In this document: positions 46,123 to 54,191 of the stretch, piece after piece
How positions within the stretch are numbered: position 1 is the stretch's first letter
Layout: the number at the start of each line of letters is the position of its first letter
Source: an uncultured Psychromonas sp.
Lineage (GTDB): Bacteria; Pseudomonadota; Gammaproteobacteria; Enterobacterales; Psychromonadaceae
Assembly (NCBI RefSeq): GCF_947489755.1
Contig: NZ_CANLFB010000003.1
Span: 62,001 to 126,000 of the forward strand
Length of the DNA stretch: 64,000 bases
Direction: 5' to 3'
Program-made: the position numbers and the translations under genes
Notes under the pieces: model-generated
Database searches by the model: none
The model's input: the letters and a program-made list of their open reading frames with translations, nothing else
Told to the model about the DNA's origin: nothing

Positions 46123-46944
46123 ATGAATACACCAGAGAGTCAAGGCTCTGCCCTCAAAAGCGAGTGTGTTAATGCATCATCAGTCTTAGATAATTTAACG
46201 AACATCATTGATAGTGCGATGAAAAACCAATATTTCTCGATGGTGTATCAACCGCTTTTTTCTATGCAAAATAGTAAGTTAATTGGATTTGAAGCATTGA
46301 TTCGTTGTCATTGTCCTCAATTTGGCAATATCTCTCCCGATAAGCTAATCCCGCATGCGGAAGAGAGCGGCCAAATTATCGAGCTAGGTGAGTGGATAAT
46401 TCAACAGGTGCTACTAGATTTGAAGCGTTTTCTTCAGTATGGCTTAAAAGATATTGTTATTTCGATTAATGTTTCCGCCGTACAGATTGCGAATACCGAT
46501 ATTTTTAATCAAATAATGACCTTAGTGGAAAGATTAGATATTCCAACACGTTGTATCAAATTGGAATTGACTGAAACCGCATTAATTCAAAACCCTAAAG
46601 TGATTGCGAAAGTGTTTGATGCCTTTCAGAAAGAAGGGGTACAAATCTGGGTTGATGATTTTGGAACCGGCTTTGCTTCTTTAAGTTTACTTCGAGAATT
46701 TAAAGTGAATGGTTTGAAAATAGACAAAAGTTTTGTAGATGGCATTGCAACTTGCAACGATGACTTTACTTTATGCAGTGCGATAGTTGCAATGGCTCAA
46801 CGTTTAGGTATGCATATTGTTGCCGAAGGGATTGAAGATGAAGTGCAATTACAAATACTCAATCAACTAGGTTGTGATACTGCGCAGGGATATTTGTTGG
46901 GACGACCAGCTACTTTTGAGGATAACCTAAAACGTTGGAGATGA
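46123..46944 (+). CDS. EAL-domain cyclic-di-GMP phosphodiesterase
   Basis: A 273-residue protein with an N-terminal helix of about 30 residues and one EAL domain. The catalytic set looks complete: FEALIR, the Asn of SINVSA, LELTET, DDFGTGFASL, KIDKSF, AEGIED and AQGYLLGRP. It should cleave c-di-GMP. No membrane segment or receiver is fused to it. I chose ATG 46123 (AGGA at 46109) because the alternative GTG 46063 lies inside the sigma54 promoter. It stands 147 bp before the LuxU-like gene and is probably a target of the LuxO-like activator. Confidence 0.9.
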   Translation: MNTPESQGSALKSECVNASSVLDNLTNIIDSAMKNQYFSMVYQPLFSMQNSKLIGFEALIRCHCPQFGNISPDKLIPHAEESGQIIELGEWIIQQVLLDLKRFLQYGLKDIVISINVSAVQIANTDIFNQIMTLVERLDIPTRCIKLELTETALIQNPKVIAKVFDAFQKEGVQIWVDDFGTGFASLSLLREFKVNGLKIDKSFVDGIATCNDDFTLCSAIVAMAQRLGMHIVAEGIEDEVQLQILNQLGCDTAQGYLLGRPATFEDNLKRWR

Positions 46945-47091
46945 TTGTTAGTTGTTAACAAGCGATATAGTTAATTAAATTTTGTTTTAGTTGAGCTAAT
47001 ACAAGGTAGTTGTTGAAAAACGGTACTATAGTTCTTTTATATTTATAACGTATTGGATAATAAGCAAGAAAACGTAATTGGTGATTAAAGT

Positions 47092-47439
47092 ATGAATAGT
47101 TTAATTGATGAAAGTGTTATTCAAAACATGAAAGATGATTTAGGGAAAGATACCTGCCATAAATTAATCGGTTTATTTATTGAAGAGACAAGACTGTTAT
47201 TGGTTGATTTAGAGCATGCATTCGAAGTAATGGATTTAGCAGTCATTGAAAATGCAACTCATATTCTTAAAAACTCTGCGATGCTTTATGGTGCAACCTC
47301 TGTTGCAATAAACGCTAAAGAAATAAATGATAGATTGTGTTCACCGCGAAAGATTATTAACAATACTGACAAGCAGTTATTAGCATTAATTCGAACCACA
47401 TTAAAAGCGTATAACAGCAAATATAATAATGCTGTTTAG
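47092..47439 (+). CDS. LuxU-like histidine phosphotransfer protein
   Basis: A 115-residue Hpt protein. The phosphoacceptor motif is ATHILKNSAMLYGATSVA near residues 62-79, where LuxU has ISHxLKxSAxxxGAxxL. Length and position directly before a LuxO-like gene also fit LuxU. It should carry phosphoryl groups from a hybrid kinase to the activator. No strong ribosome site is seen before the ATG. It ends 12 bp before the next gene, so the two are co-transcribed. Confidence 0.82.
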   Translation: MNSLIDESVIQNMKDDLGKDTCHKLIGLFIEETRLLLVDLEHAFEVMDLAVIENATHILKNSAMLYGATSVAINAKEINDRLCSPRKIINNTDKQLLALIRTTLKAYNSKYNNAV

Positions 47440-47451
47440 TAAGGGACTTAT

Positions 47452-48930
47452 ATGCCAACAACATCAAAGAAAACATTAGTTTATATTGTAGAAGATAGCT
47501 TATCTAGCGGTGCTTTATACAGTTCTCAACTTGAAAAAGCGGGTTATGAAACCAAGCATTTTGTTGATGGCTATTCTGCACTCGCTGCGATAAAAGAAAT
47601 AATGCCTAGCGTTATTATTCAAGATGTTTGTTTGCCTGATATTAGTGGATTAAATGTTCTGCAGTTTGTTAATCGTCAAAAGTCCCCTGCACGTGTCATT
47701 ATTATTACTTCAAATAGTTCTATCGACGTCGCTGTTGATGCCATGCGATTAGGAGGCTTTGATTTTATTGAAAAACCTTTTTCTCGTGAAAGGATGATAA
47801 CGTCGGTTCAAGATGCTGTTAAACAAATTAATTTAGAAAGTATTGAATCTAAAAAAGTAAAAACTGAAGTATTGTCGGTACCAGAGATCTCATTTATTGG
47901 TGAGTCCTTGGCAATGAAAACCGTATTCCGTTTACTTGATAGCGCATTACGCAGTAAAGCGAGTGTGTTTGTGACGGGTGAAAGTGGCACGGGTAAAGAA
48001 GTTTGTGCACAATATTTACATAGTTTTAGTGCGAGAAAAGAGGCGCCTTTAATTGCGATAAATTGTGCTGCTATACCTGGGGAATTATTTGAGTCAGAAT
48101 TCTTCGGACACATGAAAGGGTCTTTTAGTGGAGCCGTTGCCGACAGAAAAGGGGCGGTAGAAGCAGCTAACGGTGGCACGTTGTTTTTAGATGAAATCTG
48201 CGAAATGGATTTAAATTTACAAGCTAAATTATTACGTTTTTTGCAAACAGGTACTTTTACACGAGTGGGTAGCACGAACGTCATTCAAAGTGATGTGAGG
48301 GTGGTGTGTGCAACAAATCGACATCCTGCTGCTGAAGTTGGAGAAGGTCGTTTTAGAGAAGACTTATATTACAGATTAAATGTTATTCCGATTCAGTTAC
48401 CGCCTTTGCGTGAACGCGGTGATGATATTTTATTATTAGCTAATTCAATTTTAACCGATAAAAATCAAGAAAATGAAAAAGGGTTTGGTCAGTTTTCATC
48501 GGATGTGCAGTCAATGTTTATGAAATATGATTGGCCTGGGAACATTCGAGAATTACAAAATATCATTGAGAATATGGTGGTGATACATTCAGGTGATGAA
48601 ATTACGCTTGATATGTTACCGGAAAACTTTGCTCAAAGCGGCCTAAATATTACTTTTCAGAATACCTTTAGCCATCATAGAGTAAATAACCATTCAAATA
48701 ACCATTCAAATAGCCATTCAAATTACAATTCAAATAGCCATTTAAATAATGACGCTCATACAGAGGAGGGAGATCATCGGTATGAGATTAAGGATATTAT
48801 TCCTATGTGGTTAGTAGAAAAAAATGCAATAGAAAAAGCAATTGAAATTTGTGACGGTAACATTCCTCTTGCTGCCGCTCATTTAGGAGTCAGTGCTTCA
48901 ACTATTTACCGGAAAATAAAAAGCTGGTAA
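47452..48930 (+). CDS. LuxO-like sigma54-dependent response regulator
   Basis: A 492-residue NtrC-type activator. It has a receiver (about 8-120, phosphoacceptor D58 in IIQDVCLPD), an AAA+ domain (about 145-385) with Walker A GESGTGKE and Walker B GGTLFLDEICEMD, an Asn/His/Ser-rich linker (about 405-440), and a Fis-type helix-turn-helix ending in LGVSASTIYRKIKSW. The C-terminus and the IPMWLVEKNAIEKAIEICDG stretch match Vibrio LuxO very closely. The sigma54-contact loop reads GSFSGA instead of GAFTGA, keeping a hydroxyl at the key Thr position. It is encoded with LuxU-like and ends before a terminator. Confidence 0.88.
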   Translation: MPTTSKKTLVYIVEDSLSSGALYSSQLEKAGYETKHFVDGYSALAAIKEIMPSVIIQDVCLPDISGLNVLQFVNRQKSPARVIIITSNSSIDVAVDAMRLGGFDFIEKPFSRERMITSVQDAVKQINLESIESKKVKTEVLSVPEISFIGESLAMKTVFRLLDSALRSKASVFVTGESGTGKEVCAQYLHSFSARKEAPLIAINCAAIPGELFESEFFGHMKGSFSGAVADRKGAVEAANGGTLFLDEICEMDLNLQAKLLRFLQTGTFTRVGSTNVIQSDVRVVCATNRHPAAEVGEGRFREDLYYRLNVIPIQLPPLRERGDDILLLANSILTDKNQENEKGFGQFSSDVQSMFMKYDWPGNIRELQNIIENMVVIHSGDEITLDMLPENFAQSGLNITFQNTFSHHRVNNHSNNHSNSHSNYNSNSHLNNDAHTEEGDHRYEIKDIIPMWLVEKNAIEKAIEICDGNIPLAAAHLGVSASTIYRKIKSW

Positions 48931-48962
48931 CAAGAAGCAGCGCATTATTATTCTGATTTAAT

Positions 48963-48994
48963 AAACCAACCGTTTTTTTACTGTTGGTTTTTTA
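48963..48994 (+). terminator. Terminator of the luxU-luxO-like operon
   Basis: AAACCAAC (48963-48970) pairs with GTTGGTTT (48983-48990), followed by Ts. It lies 32 bp after the LuxO-like stop. The rest of the gap to 49148 shows no gene; a TTGCA-ATA-GTATA half-match to the operator is at 49101-49113. Confidence 0.75.
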
Positions 48995-49148
48995 GTTTTT
49001 AGTCAAAGAGATATTTTGTTATTTTCTAAAGCATTGTAGTTGTTATTTCGATGGTTATTACGAGTGTTATTACGAATTTAGTTATGAGAATTTAGCCTCT
49101 TTGCAATAGTATATTTTCTTATCAATTGTAAAGTGATTTGCAAAATAA

Positions 49149-49163
49149 TTCGCATAATGCAAA
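49149..49163. promoter_or_regulatory. Putative enhancer site for the LuxO-like activator (sensor operon)
   Basis: TTCGCA-TAA-TGCAAA is nearly the same palindrome as the one before the EAL gene (TTCGCA-TTT-TGCGAA) and resembles the LuxO operator. Its centre lies about 114 bp before the -24 element of the following promoter. Confidence 0.55.
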
Positions 49164-49267
49164 TTATATTAAAACAGTCATTATCTATGATAAATTCAAT
49201 GATTTAGATTTTACATAAATTAACTATATATCAATATCTTATATTGATTTTTATCGGTTTAGATTAT

Positions 49268-49284
49268 TTGGAATAGCAATTGCT
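49268..49284 (+). promoter_or_regulatory. Sigma54 promoter of the PhnD-like/hybrid kinase operon
   Basis: TTGG-AATA-GCAA-TTGCT fits the -24/-12 pattern: GG at 49270-49271 and GC at 49282-49283, ten bases apart, with a perfect TTGCW. The predicted start is near 49295, 26 bp before the ATG. Confidence 0.65.
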
Positions 49285-49320
49285 GTATTTAAGTATTGAT
49301 AACTAAGTAAAGGCAAGCTA

Positions 49321-50178
49321 ATGAAAATATTATTTCAATTCTTAATCGCTATTTATATTTTTTTTACGGTTAATATTGTCAATGCAAATATTGTATTAAA
49401 TAATACTCAAGACAAAGCGCAGGTTAAGACTTTAGTCTTTGGCGTGGTACCGCAGCAATCAGCAACTAAGTTAGCAACAATCTGGATCCCTTTACTACAA
49501 TTTGTAAGTGAAAAATCGGGCGTAAACCTGAAATTCGCAACCGCCCCTGATATTCCTACTTTTGAAAGACGGCTTGCAAACGGGGATTATGATATTGCCT
49601 ATATGAACCCCTATCACTATGTCGTGCTTAACAAAGAAGTCGGATTTAAAGCCTTAGTGCATGAAAAAGATAAAAGAATTAAAGGGGTTATTGTTGCCAA
49701 TAAAAATAGCGTGATTGATAAGCTAGAAGACTTGTCAGAAGAAACTATAGCTTTCCCTGCCCCTGCTTCTTTTGCTGCGACGCTCATTCCTAAAGCCAAT
49801 TTAATTAAAAAAGACATTAATTTTAATTATCAATATGTTAATTCTCATGATGCAGTCTATCGTAATATTGCAGAAGGTCGTTTTGTTGCTGGTGGAGGGA
49901 TTATACGTACGTTCAATGCATTGCCTGAAAGCGTTCGAAATGAATTAAAAATTATTTGGACATCTGATAATTATACGCCGCATGCCATTGCCACTTATCC
50001 AAGTGTTAATGAAGCAACTAGACAAAAGTTAGTAGCTGCATTTCTCGCAGTTGAAAATGCTGAACATCGTGTTGAATTACTTGCTCCATTAGCAATGAAA
50101 GGTTTTGTTAAAGCGAATTGTGATGATTGGGATGATGTCCGTGATTTAAATATTAACTTTTTACTCGGTCAGCAATAG
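49321..50178 (+). CDS. PhnD-family periplasmic binding protein (sensor-associated)
   Basis: A 285-residue precursor with a signal peptide (about residues 1-23, ending in VNAN). The mature part has the phosphate/phosphonate binding-protein fold (PF12974): FGVVPQQSATKLATIWIPLL, NGDYDIAYMNPYHYVV, FPAPASFAATLIPKA and SHDAVYRNIAEGRFVAGGG. No ABC permease or ATPase is nearby. It precedes a hybrid kinase by 31 bp, like LuxP before LuxQ, so I infer that it presents a ligand to the kinase. The ligand is unknown; an oxyanion is possible. AAAGG precedes the ATG. Confidence 0.85.
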   Translation: MKILFQFLIAIYIFFTVNIVNANIVLNNTQDKAQVKTLVFGVVPQQSATKLATIWIPLLQFVSEKSGVNLKFATAPDIPTFERRLANGDYDIAYMNPYHYVVLNKEVGFKALVHEKDKRIKGVIVANKNSVIDKLEDLSEETIAFPAPASFAATLIPKANLIKKDINFNYQYVNSHDAVYRNIAEGRFVAGGGIIRTFNALPESVRNELKIIWTSDNYTPHAIATYPSVNEATRQKLVAAFLAVENAEHRVELLAPLAMKGFVKANCDDWDDVRDLNINFLLGQQ

Positions 50179-50209
50179 CTGTAAACGTAACTTTACAAGG
50201 ACGCGATGT

Positions 50210-52948
50210 ATGTCATTTCGATTAAAAACTATGTTAATGATAGGGCTAACAGAAGCGTTGTTTTTACTTTTGTTACTCTGGCAAGCATTGGCTTATATTG
50301 AACGTTCTGGTGAAGAAGCCTTATATAGCAGAGCGAATGAAACATCACACTTGTTTAGTTTATTGGTTAAGGGATCAGTAATCTCATCGGATATTGCCTC
50401 ACTCGATGAGATAACTCAGCAGATTGTTAAATTAAAAGATATTCAATATATTCGTGTCATTGATAATATAGGGATACTTGCCGAAGCTGGCGATACAAGT
50501 AGTTTAGAGAATGGTTTTGTTGAGGATACTAAAATGCATCAAGTTGATGGTGGCATTTTTGATACTCAAGACATCGTATCGGTGGCTGGTGTTGAGTTCG
50601 CTAAAGTACAAGTGGGGTTGTCCGTTAACTCTTTATTATTGTTTGTGGCAGATGCGCGCTATCGTTTAATCATTATTGCATTAGCTGAATTATTTATTGT
50701 TGCTTTAGTGTCTCTAATATTGAGCAGATATTTAACGAAAGGGCTTCTTACTTTACAAAAAGTAGCACTTGCCGTGACAAAAGGAGATATGAGCTCTAGA
50801 GCAAAAATCATCTCAAAAGATGAACTCGGTGTGACGGCTAATGCCTTTAATGTGATGTTAGATAAAATTAATTCGGACCAGAAAAAATTAAATGAAAATG
50901 CAATTCATCTCACTCAAGCTAAGCAAATAGCAGAAGAAGCTTCCCAAGCTAAATCCCGTTTCTTATCTCAAATGAGCCACGAAATACGTTCACCTATGAA
51001 TGCTGTTTTAGGTGCCGTTAATTTAGTCGCCGAGAAGATCAAAGAGCCCCCTGAGTATATCCGCTTGTTGAATACAGCAAAAACTAGCGGTAATGCGTTA
51101 TTGGGTGTTGTTAATGACATCCTCGATTTTTCTAAAATTGAGGCGGGCCATATGGAACTGAAATATAGTGAGGTAGATCTAGCCGCTTTAGTGGAAGATG
51201 TGCTAGATAGCGTTGAAGCAAAAACCACTAAAAATCAGTTAACATTATTGGGTGATGTCTCACCAGGTGCCATTGGACGTGTTGTTACGGATGCAATTCA
51301 CTTTCGTCAAATACTTAATATTCTTGTTGATAATGCCTGTAAATTCACCGATGAAGGCGTAGTGATGGTTTCACTTAATCGTGTTAAGTCAGAAACAGGT
51401 GATGAGGTATTACATGTTATCGTAAAAGATTCAGGTATTGGGATCAAAGATAGTGCGTTAACCACGATTTTCGATGAATTTGAACAGGTGGACTCAACAT
51501 TGGAGGCAAGGTCTAGTGGTACAGGGCTTGGCCTTAATATAGCGCGAGGTCTTATTAATTTAATGAACGGAACTATTGGTGTTAGTAGTGTGATTGGTGA
51601 AGGAAGCGAGTTTTATTTTACGCTTCCAATGATGTTTGTAGACCAAGCTGAATTTAAAATGCCAGTATTTGAAGGACCAATGGTGCTTGTTTCTAATAAT
51701 CAAAGTATGCGTTCTATTTTTACTGAAAAAATGGCCTATATGAATGTAGAATTTTTTGGGTTTGATGATATTAATGCATTACGAGAAAAAATGGAGGAGC
51801 GTTTTGTAAGTCACTCCGCTATTTGGTTAATAGATGACAATGTGTTGAATGATGAAGAAAAGACTAATAATGATTGGATAAATGCGCTTGATATTAATAT
51901 TAATTGCATTAGTAGTTTAGGAAAAGATCTACCTTCAGCGTATAAAAATGCTAACAGAATCCACAGACCAATATTTTGTCATGATATTTGCTACCTGAAT
52001 GCTATCAATAAAACCAAAGCATCAGCAGAAAAAAACAAAGATAACCGCCAAGACAAAGATCAAAACAGTCATCAAAACAATTATCAAAACAATCATCAAC
52101 ATAACCGTCAAAGTAATCAGCAAAATACTCATAGCAGTCATATTTTATTAGTTGATGATATAGAAGCTAATCGTTTTATTGGGGGAGAAACCTTAAAAAA
52201 TCGTGGCTATGAAGTGTTTTTTGCTTGTGATGGTGTTGAAGCACTCGAAATAGTAGAAAAACAACATTTTGATGTTATTTTAATGGATGTGCGCATGCCG
52301 AGAATGAACGGTATTGATGCTGTAATATCTTTAAAAGCAGGCCATAGTATTAATCGAGATACCCCTATTATTGCCATGACCGCGAATGCTGAAGTATCAG
52401 AAAGGGAAAGGTGTAAAGTGGCAGGAATGGACGATTTCATTGCTAAACCTTTCGATACTCAGGTGCTCGTTGAGTGTATTAATCGCTGTATATATAATAC
52501 CAAAGTAAAGCGTAAATCGACTACGAATAACTCCATTGCTACTGAGGGTCATGCCATTAACAACAAGCATGCTGGACAAGGCTTAACAGAAACAGATTTG
52601 TTATCAAAAAATACACTTGATCAGCTAACAGAAGATACGTCACCTGAAGCAGTGTTAACGTTAATTGGCTTTTTTCTAGATGATATTGCACAGCGTACTC
52701 AATTGATTGCACAATCACTTATTGATGAAGATATTGAAGGGCTTAGCGAACATGCTCATGCTTTAAAAAGTTCAGCTGGGTCGTTAGGTGCTGATGCCAT
52801 GTTTTCTTTTTGTAAAGCCTTAGAGCAGGCTAGCTTAGCGAAAGACCTTCCTAAAGCAAATACTCTTTGTAAGGAATTAAATTATATTACTGAACGTACT
52901 GTAACGGTTTATACGAATTTTAGAGAGAATCAAATGGCAGGTGTTTAA
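50210..52948 (+). CDS. Hybrid sensor kinase HisKA-HATPase-REC-Hpt
   Basis: A 912-residue membrane kinase. Order: TM (about 9-27), periplasmic domain (about 30-143), TM (about 150-173), HAMP, HisKA with H257 (SHEIRSPMNAVLG), HATPase (DNACKFTDEG, DSGIGIKD, GTGLGLNIARGL), a degenerate receiver-like segment (about 485-600), an Asn/Gln/His/Asp-rich linker (about 610-642), a receiver with D693 (VILMDVRMPR) and a C-terminal Hpt with H850 (HAHALKSSAGSLGA). AAGGA lies eight bases before the ATG. It is encoded behind the PhnD-like protein and is the likely input of the LuxU/LuxO-like relay. Confidence 0.92.
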   Translation: MSFRLKTMLMIGLTEALFLLLLLWQALAYIERSGEEALYSRANETSHLFSLLVKGSVISSDIASLDEITQQIVKLKDIQYIRVIDNIGILAEAGDTSSLENGFVEDTKMHQVDGGIFDTQDIVSVAGVEFAKVQVGLSVNSLLLFVADARYRLIIIALAELFIVALVSLILSRYLTKGLLTLQKVALAVTKGDMSSRAKIISKDELGVTANAFNVMLDKINSDQKKLNENAIHLTQAKQIAEEASQAKSRFLSQMSHEIRSPMNAVLGAVNLVAEKIKEPPEYIRLLNTAKTSGNALLGVVNDILDFSKIEAGHMELKYSEVDLAALVEDVLDSVEAKTTKNQLTLLGDVSPGAIGRVVTDAIHFRQILNILVDNACKFTDEGVVMVSLNRVKSETGDEVLHVIVKDSGIGIKDSALTTIFDEFEQVDSTLEARSSGTGLGLNIARGLINLMNGTIGVSSVIGEGSEFYFTLPMMFVDQAEFKMPVFEGPMVLVSNNQSMRSIFTEKMAYMNVEFFGFDDINALREKMEERFVSHSAIWLIDDNVLNDEEKTNNDWINALDININCISSLGKDLPSAYKNANRIHRPIFCHDICYLNAINKTKASAEKNKDNRQDKDQNSHQNNYQNNHQHNRQSNQQNTHSSHILLVDDIEANRFIGGETLKNRGYEVFFACDGVEALEIVEKQHFDVILMDVRMPRMNGIDAVISLKAGHSINRDTPIIAMTANAEVSERERCKVAGMDDFIAKPFDTQVLVECINRCIYNTKVKRKSTTNNSIATEGHAINNKHAGQGLTETDLLSKNTLDQLTEDTSPEAVLTLIGFFLDDIAQRTQLIAQSLIDEDIEGLSEHAHALKSSAGSLGADAMFSFCKALEQASLAKDLPKANTLCKELNYITERTVTVYTNFRENQMAGV

Positions 52949-53349
52949 TTGATTCTTCGATTCTCATAATAAATTATCAGATAAAAGAAATTGACGCCAT
53001 TACATTGGGAAATATGAAATATCTTTCAGGTAGTTAACTGCCTTGTACTGTCTTTTAAAAGGGCTCTGCAGTCCATTTAGTCAGTATTCCTTGATTAAGA
53101 TAGTATTTCGGTTATGACCTTATTAAGCATATTGCTTATTGAAGTGGCATCACTCGTTCATTTTATAATAAACGAAAGTTAGGTTAGGTTAGCTCAAATT
53201 AATGAAGTTGAGAGGTTCAAAACTTATTTAGCTCGAAAGTTATTTTTATGTCAGGAGTCAATCTCATCGCGTTAATGGCCCAGTTTAGTCACTCTGCTTA
53301 ATCACGTAATATAATGTTAATTTATGTATTGTGATTGTGATTGTGATTG
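52949..53349. other. Intergenic region with hexamer triple repeat
   Basis: No supported gene. TTGTGA occurs three times in tandem at 53329-53346, close to the 3' end of the RRF_GI-like gene on the minus strand. Confidence 0.6.
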
Positions 53350-53718
53350 CTAAGTAAAGTCTTCAGCGGCATCAATAGCACTTCTTGCTTCAATTGTGGT
53401 GCACCCGGTTTTTGACATTAATTGATTAAGTGTCATTGATGGGTTGGCTTTTATGAGTAACTCTAAATTAAAAATCTGTTTAGGTAAGGCTTTATCAATC
53501 GCTTCTGCAATCCATAATGTCTTCTTCTGTCGTAATTTATCGCTTATCTCAACCAGTTGATCTTGGTTGCCTAGTAACTGCCAGTTTTTCGAACGGCGTA
53601 TTCGCTTTAAACTACACCCGTGTTGTATTGTCAGTTGTATGATTGTTGTTTTACAATCAATACGATGTAGGAAGTTATTTAACTTAATTGACAGCACAAC
53701 AGCGGTGTCTTTTTTCAT
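53350..53718 (-). CDS. Ribosome recycling factor family protein (RRF_GI type)
   Basis: A 122-residue protein. The segment CSLKRIRRSKNWQLLGN near residues 34-51 and the C-terminal NPSMTLNQLMSKTGCTTIEAR match small Vibrio proteins of the RRF_GI family (PF12614) as I remember them. Despite the name, a role in ribosome recycling is not shown for that family. I chose ATG 53718, directly after GGAAGAGATA; the upstream ATG 53730 is less well placed. The gene is isolated. Confidence 0.65.
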   Translation of the reverse strand: MKKDTAVVLSIKLNNFLHRIDCKTTIIQLTIQHGCSLKRIRRSKNWQLLGNQDQLVEISDKLRQKKTLWIAEAIDKALPKQIFNLELLIKANPSMTLNQLMSKTGCTTIEARSAIDAAEDFT

Positions 53719-54191
53719 TATCTCTTCCATCAGTTGTTATCATCTAATCGGTCATATTATCTGTTGTAATGGCCTTTGACGAACAAAAATTAGTAGCCAA
53801 ATCACGCCAAGTAACGGAATTAATCTTCAAAACCTCTCCATTTACGCCTTAAACTAAGCCATTTTCCTGGGTAAAGCTTAGATGACTTATTTGATGTAAT
53901 TGGTATAAAGCCTGCTAACTTTTTAATTAATTCTTAAATTCAATTTTTAAAAAAAGGTGGGTGAATTAACATTTTTTTGGTGGATGGCACAGAAAAGGTT
54001 AACGTCATCCATTAGCTCATGGTTGTCGATGAAAACTGTGTGCTACAGTAAGTATCAGAGGCAATTTGTGTATTAAAGATGACAATTTATTATCTTCATC
54101 CTCATCCATAAGCGAATCTATTTAATCAAGCTCAATCAACCCTAAACGAGTCATTGATCACTCGTGTAGGATTATCATCAAATTTTAATGC
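53719..54191. other. Intergenic region without recognised features
   Basis: About 470 bp between the start of the RRF_GI-like gene and the end of the radical SAM gene. No open frame, RNA or repeat that I would assert. Confidence 0.5.

Noticed and set aside
47808-48284. 158-codon minus-strand frame
   Set aside because: It lies entirely inside the LuxO-like gene in the opposite frame, with no ribosome site or family features.
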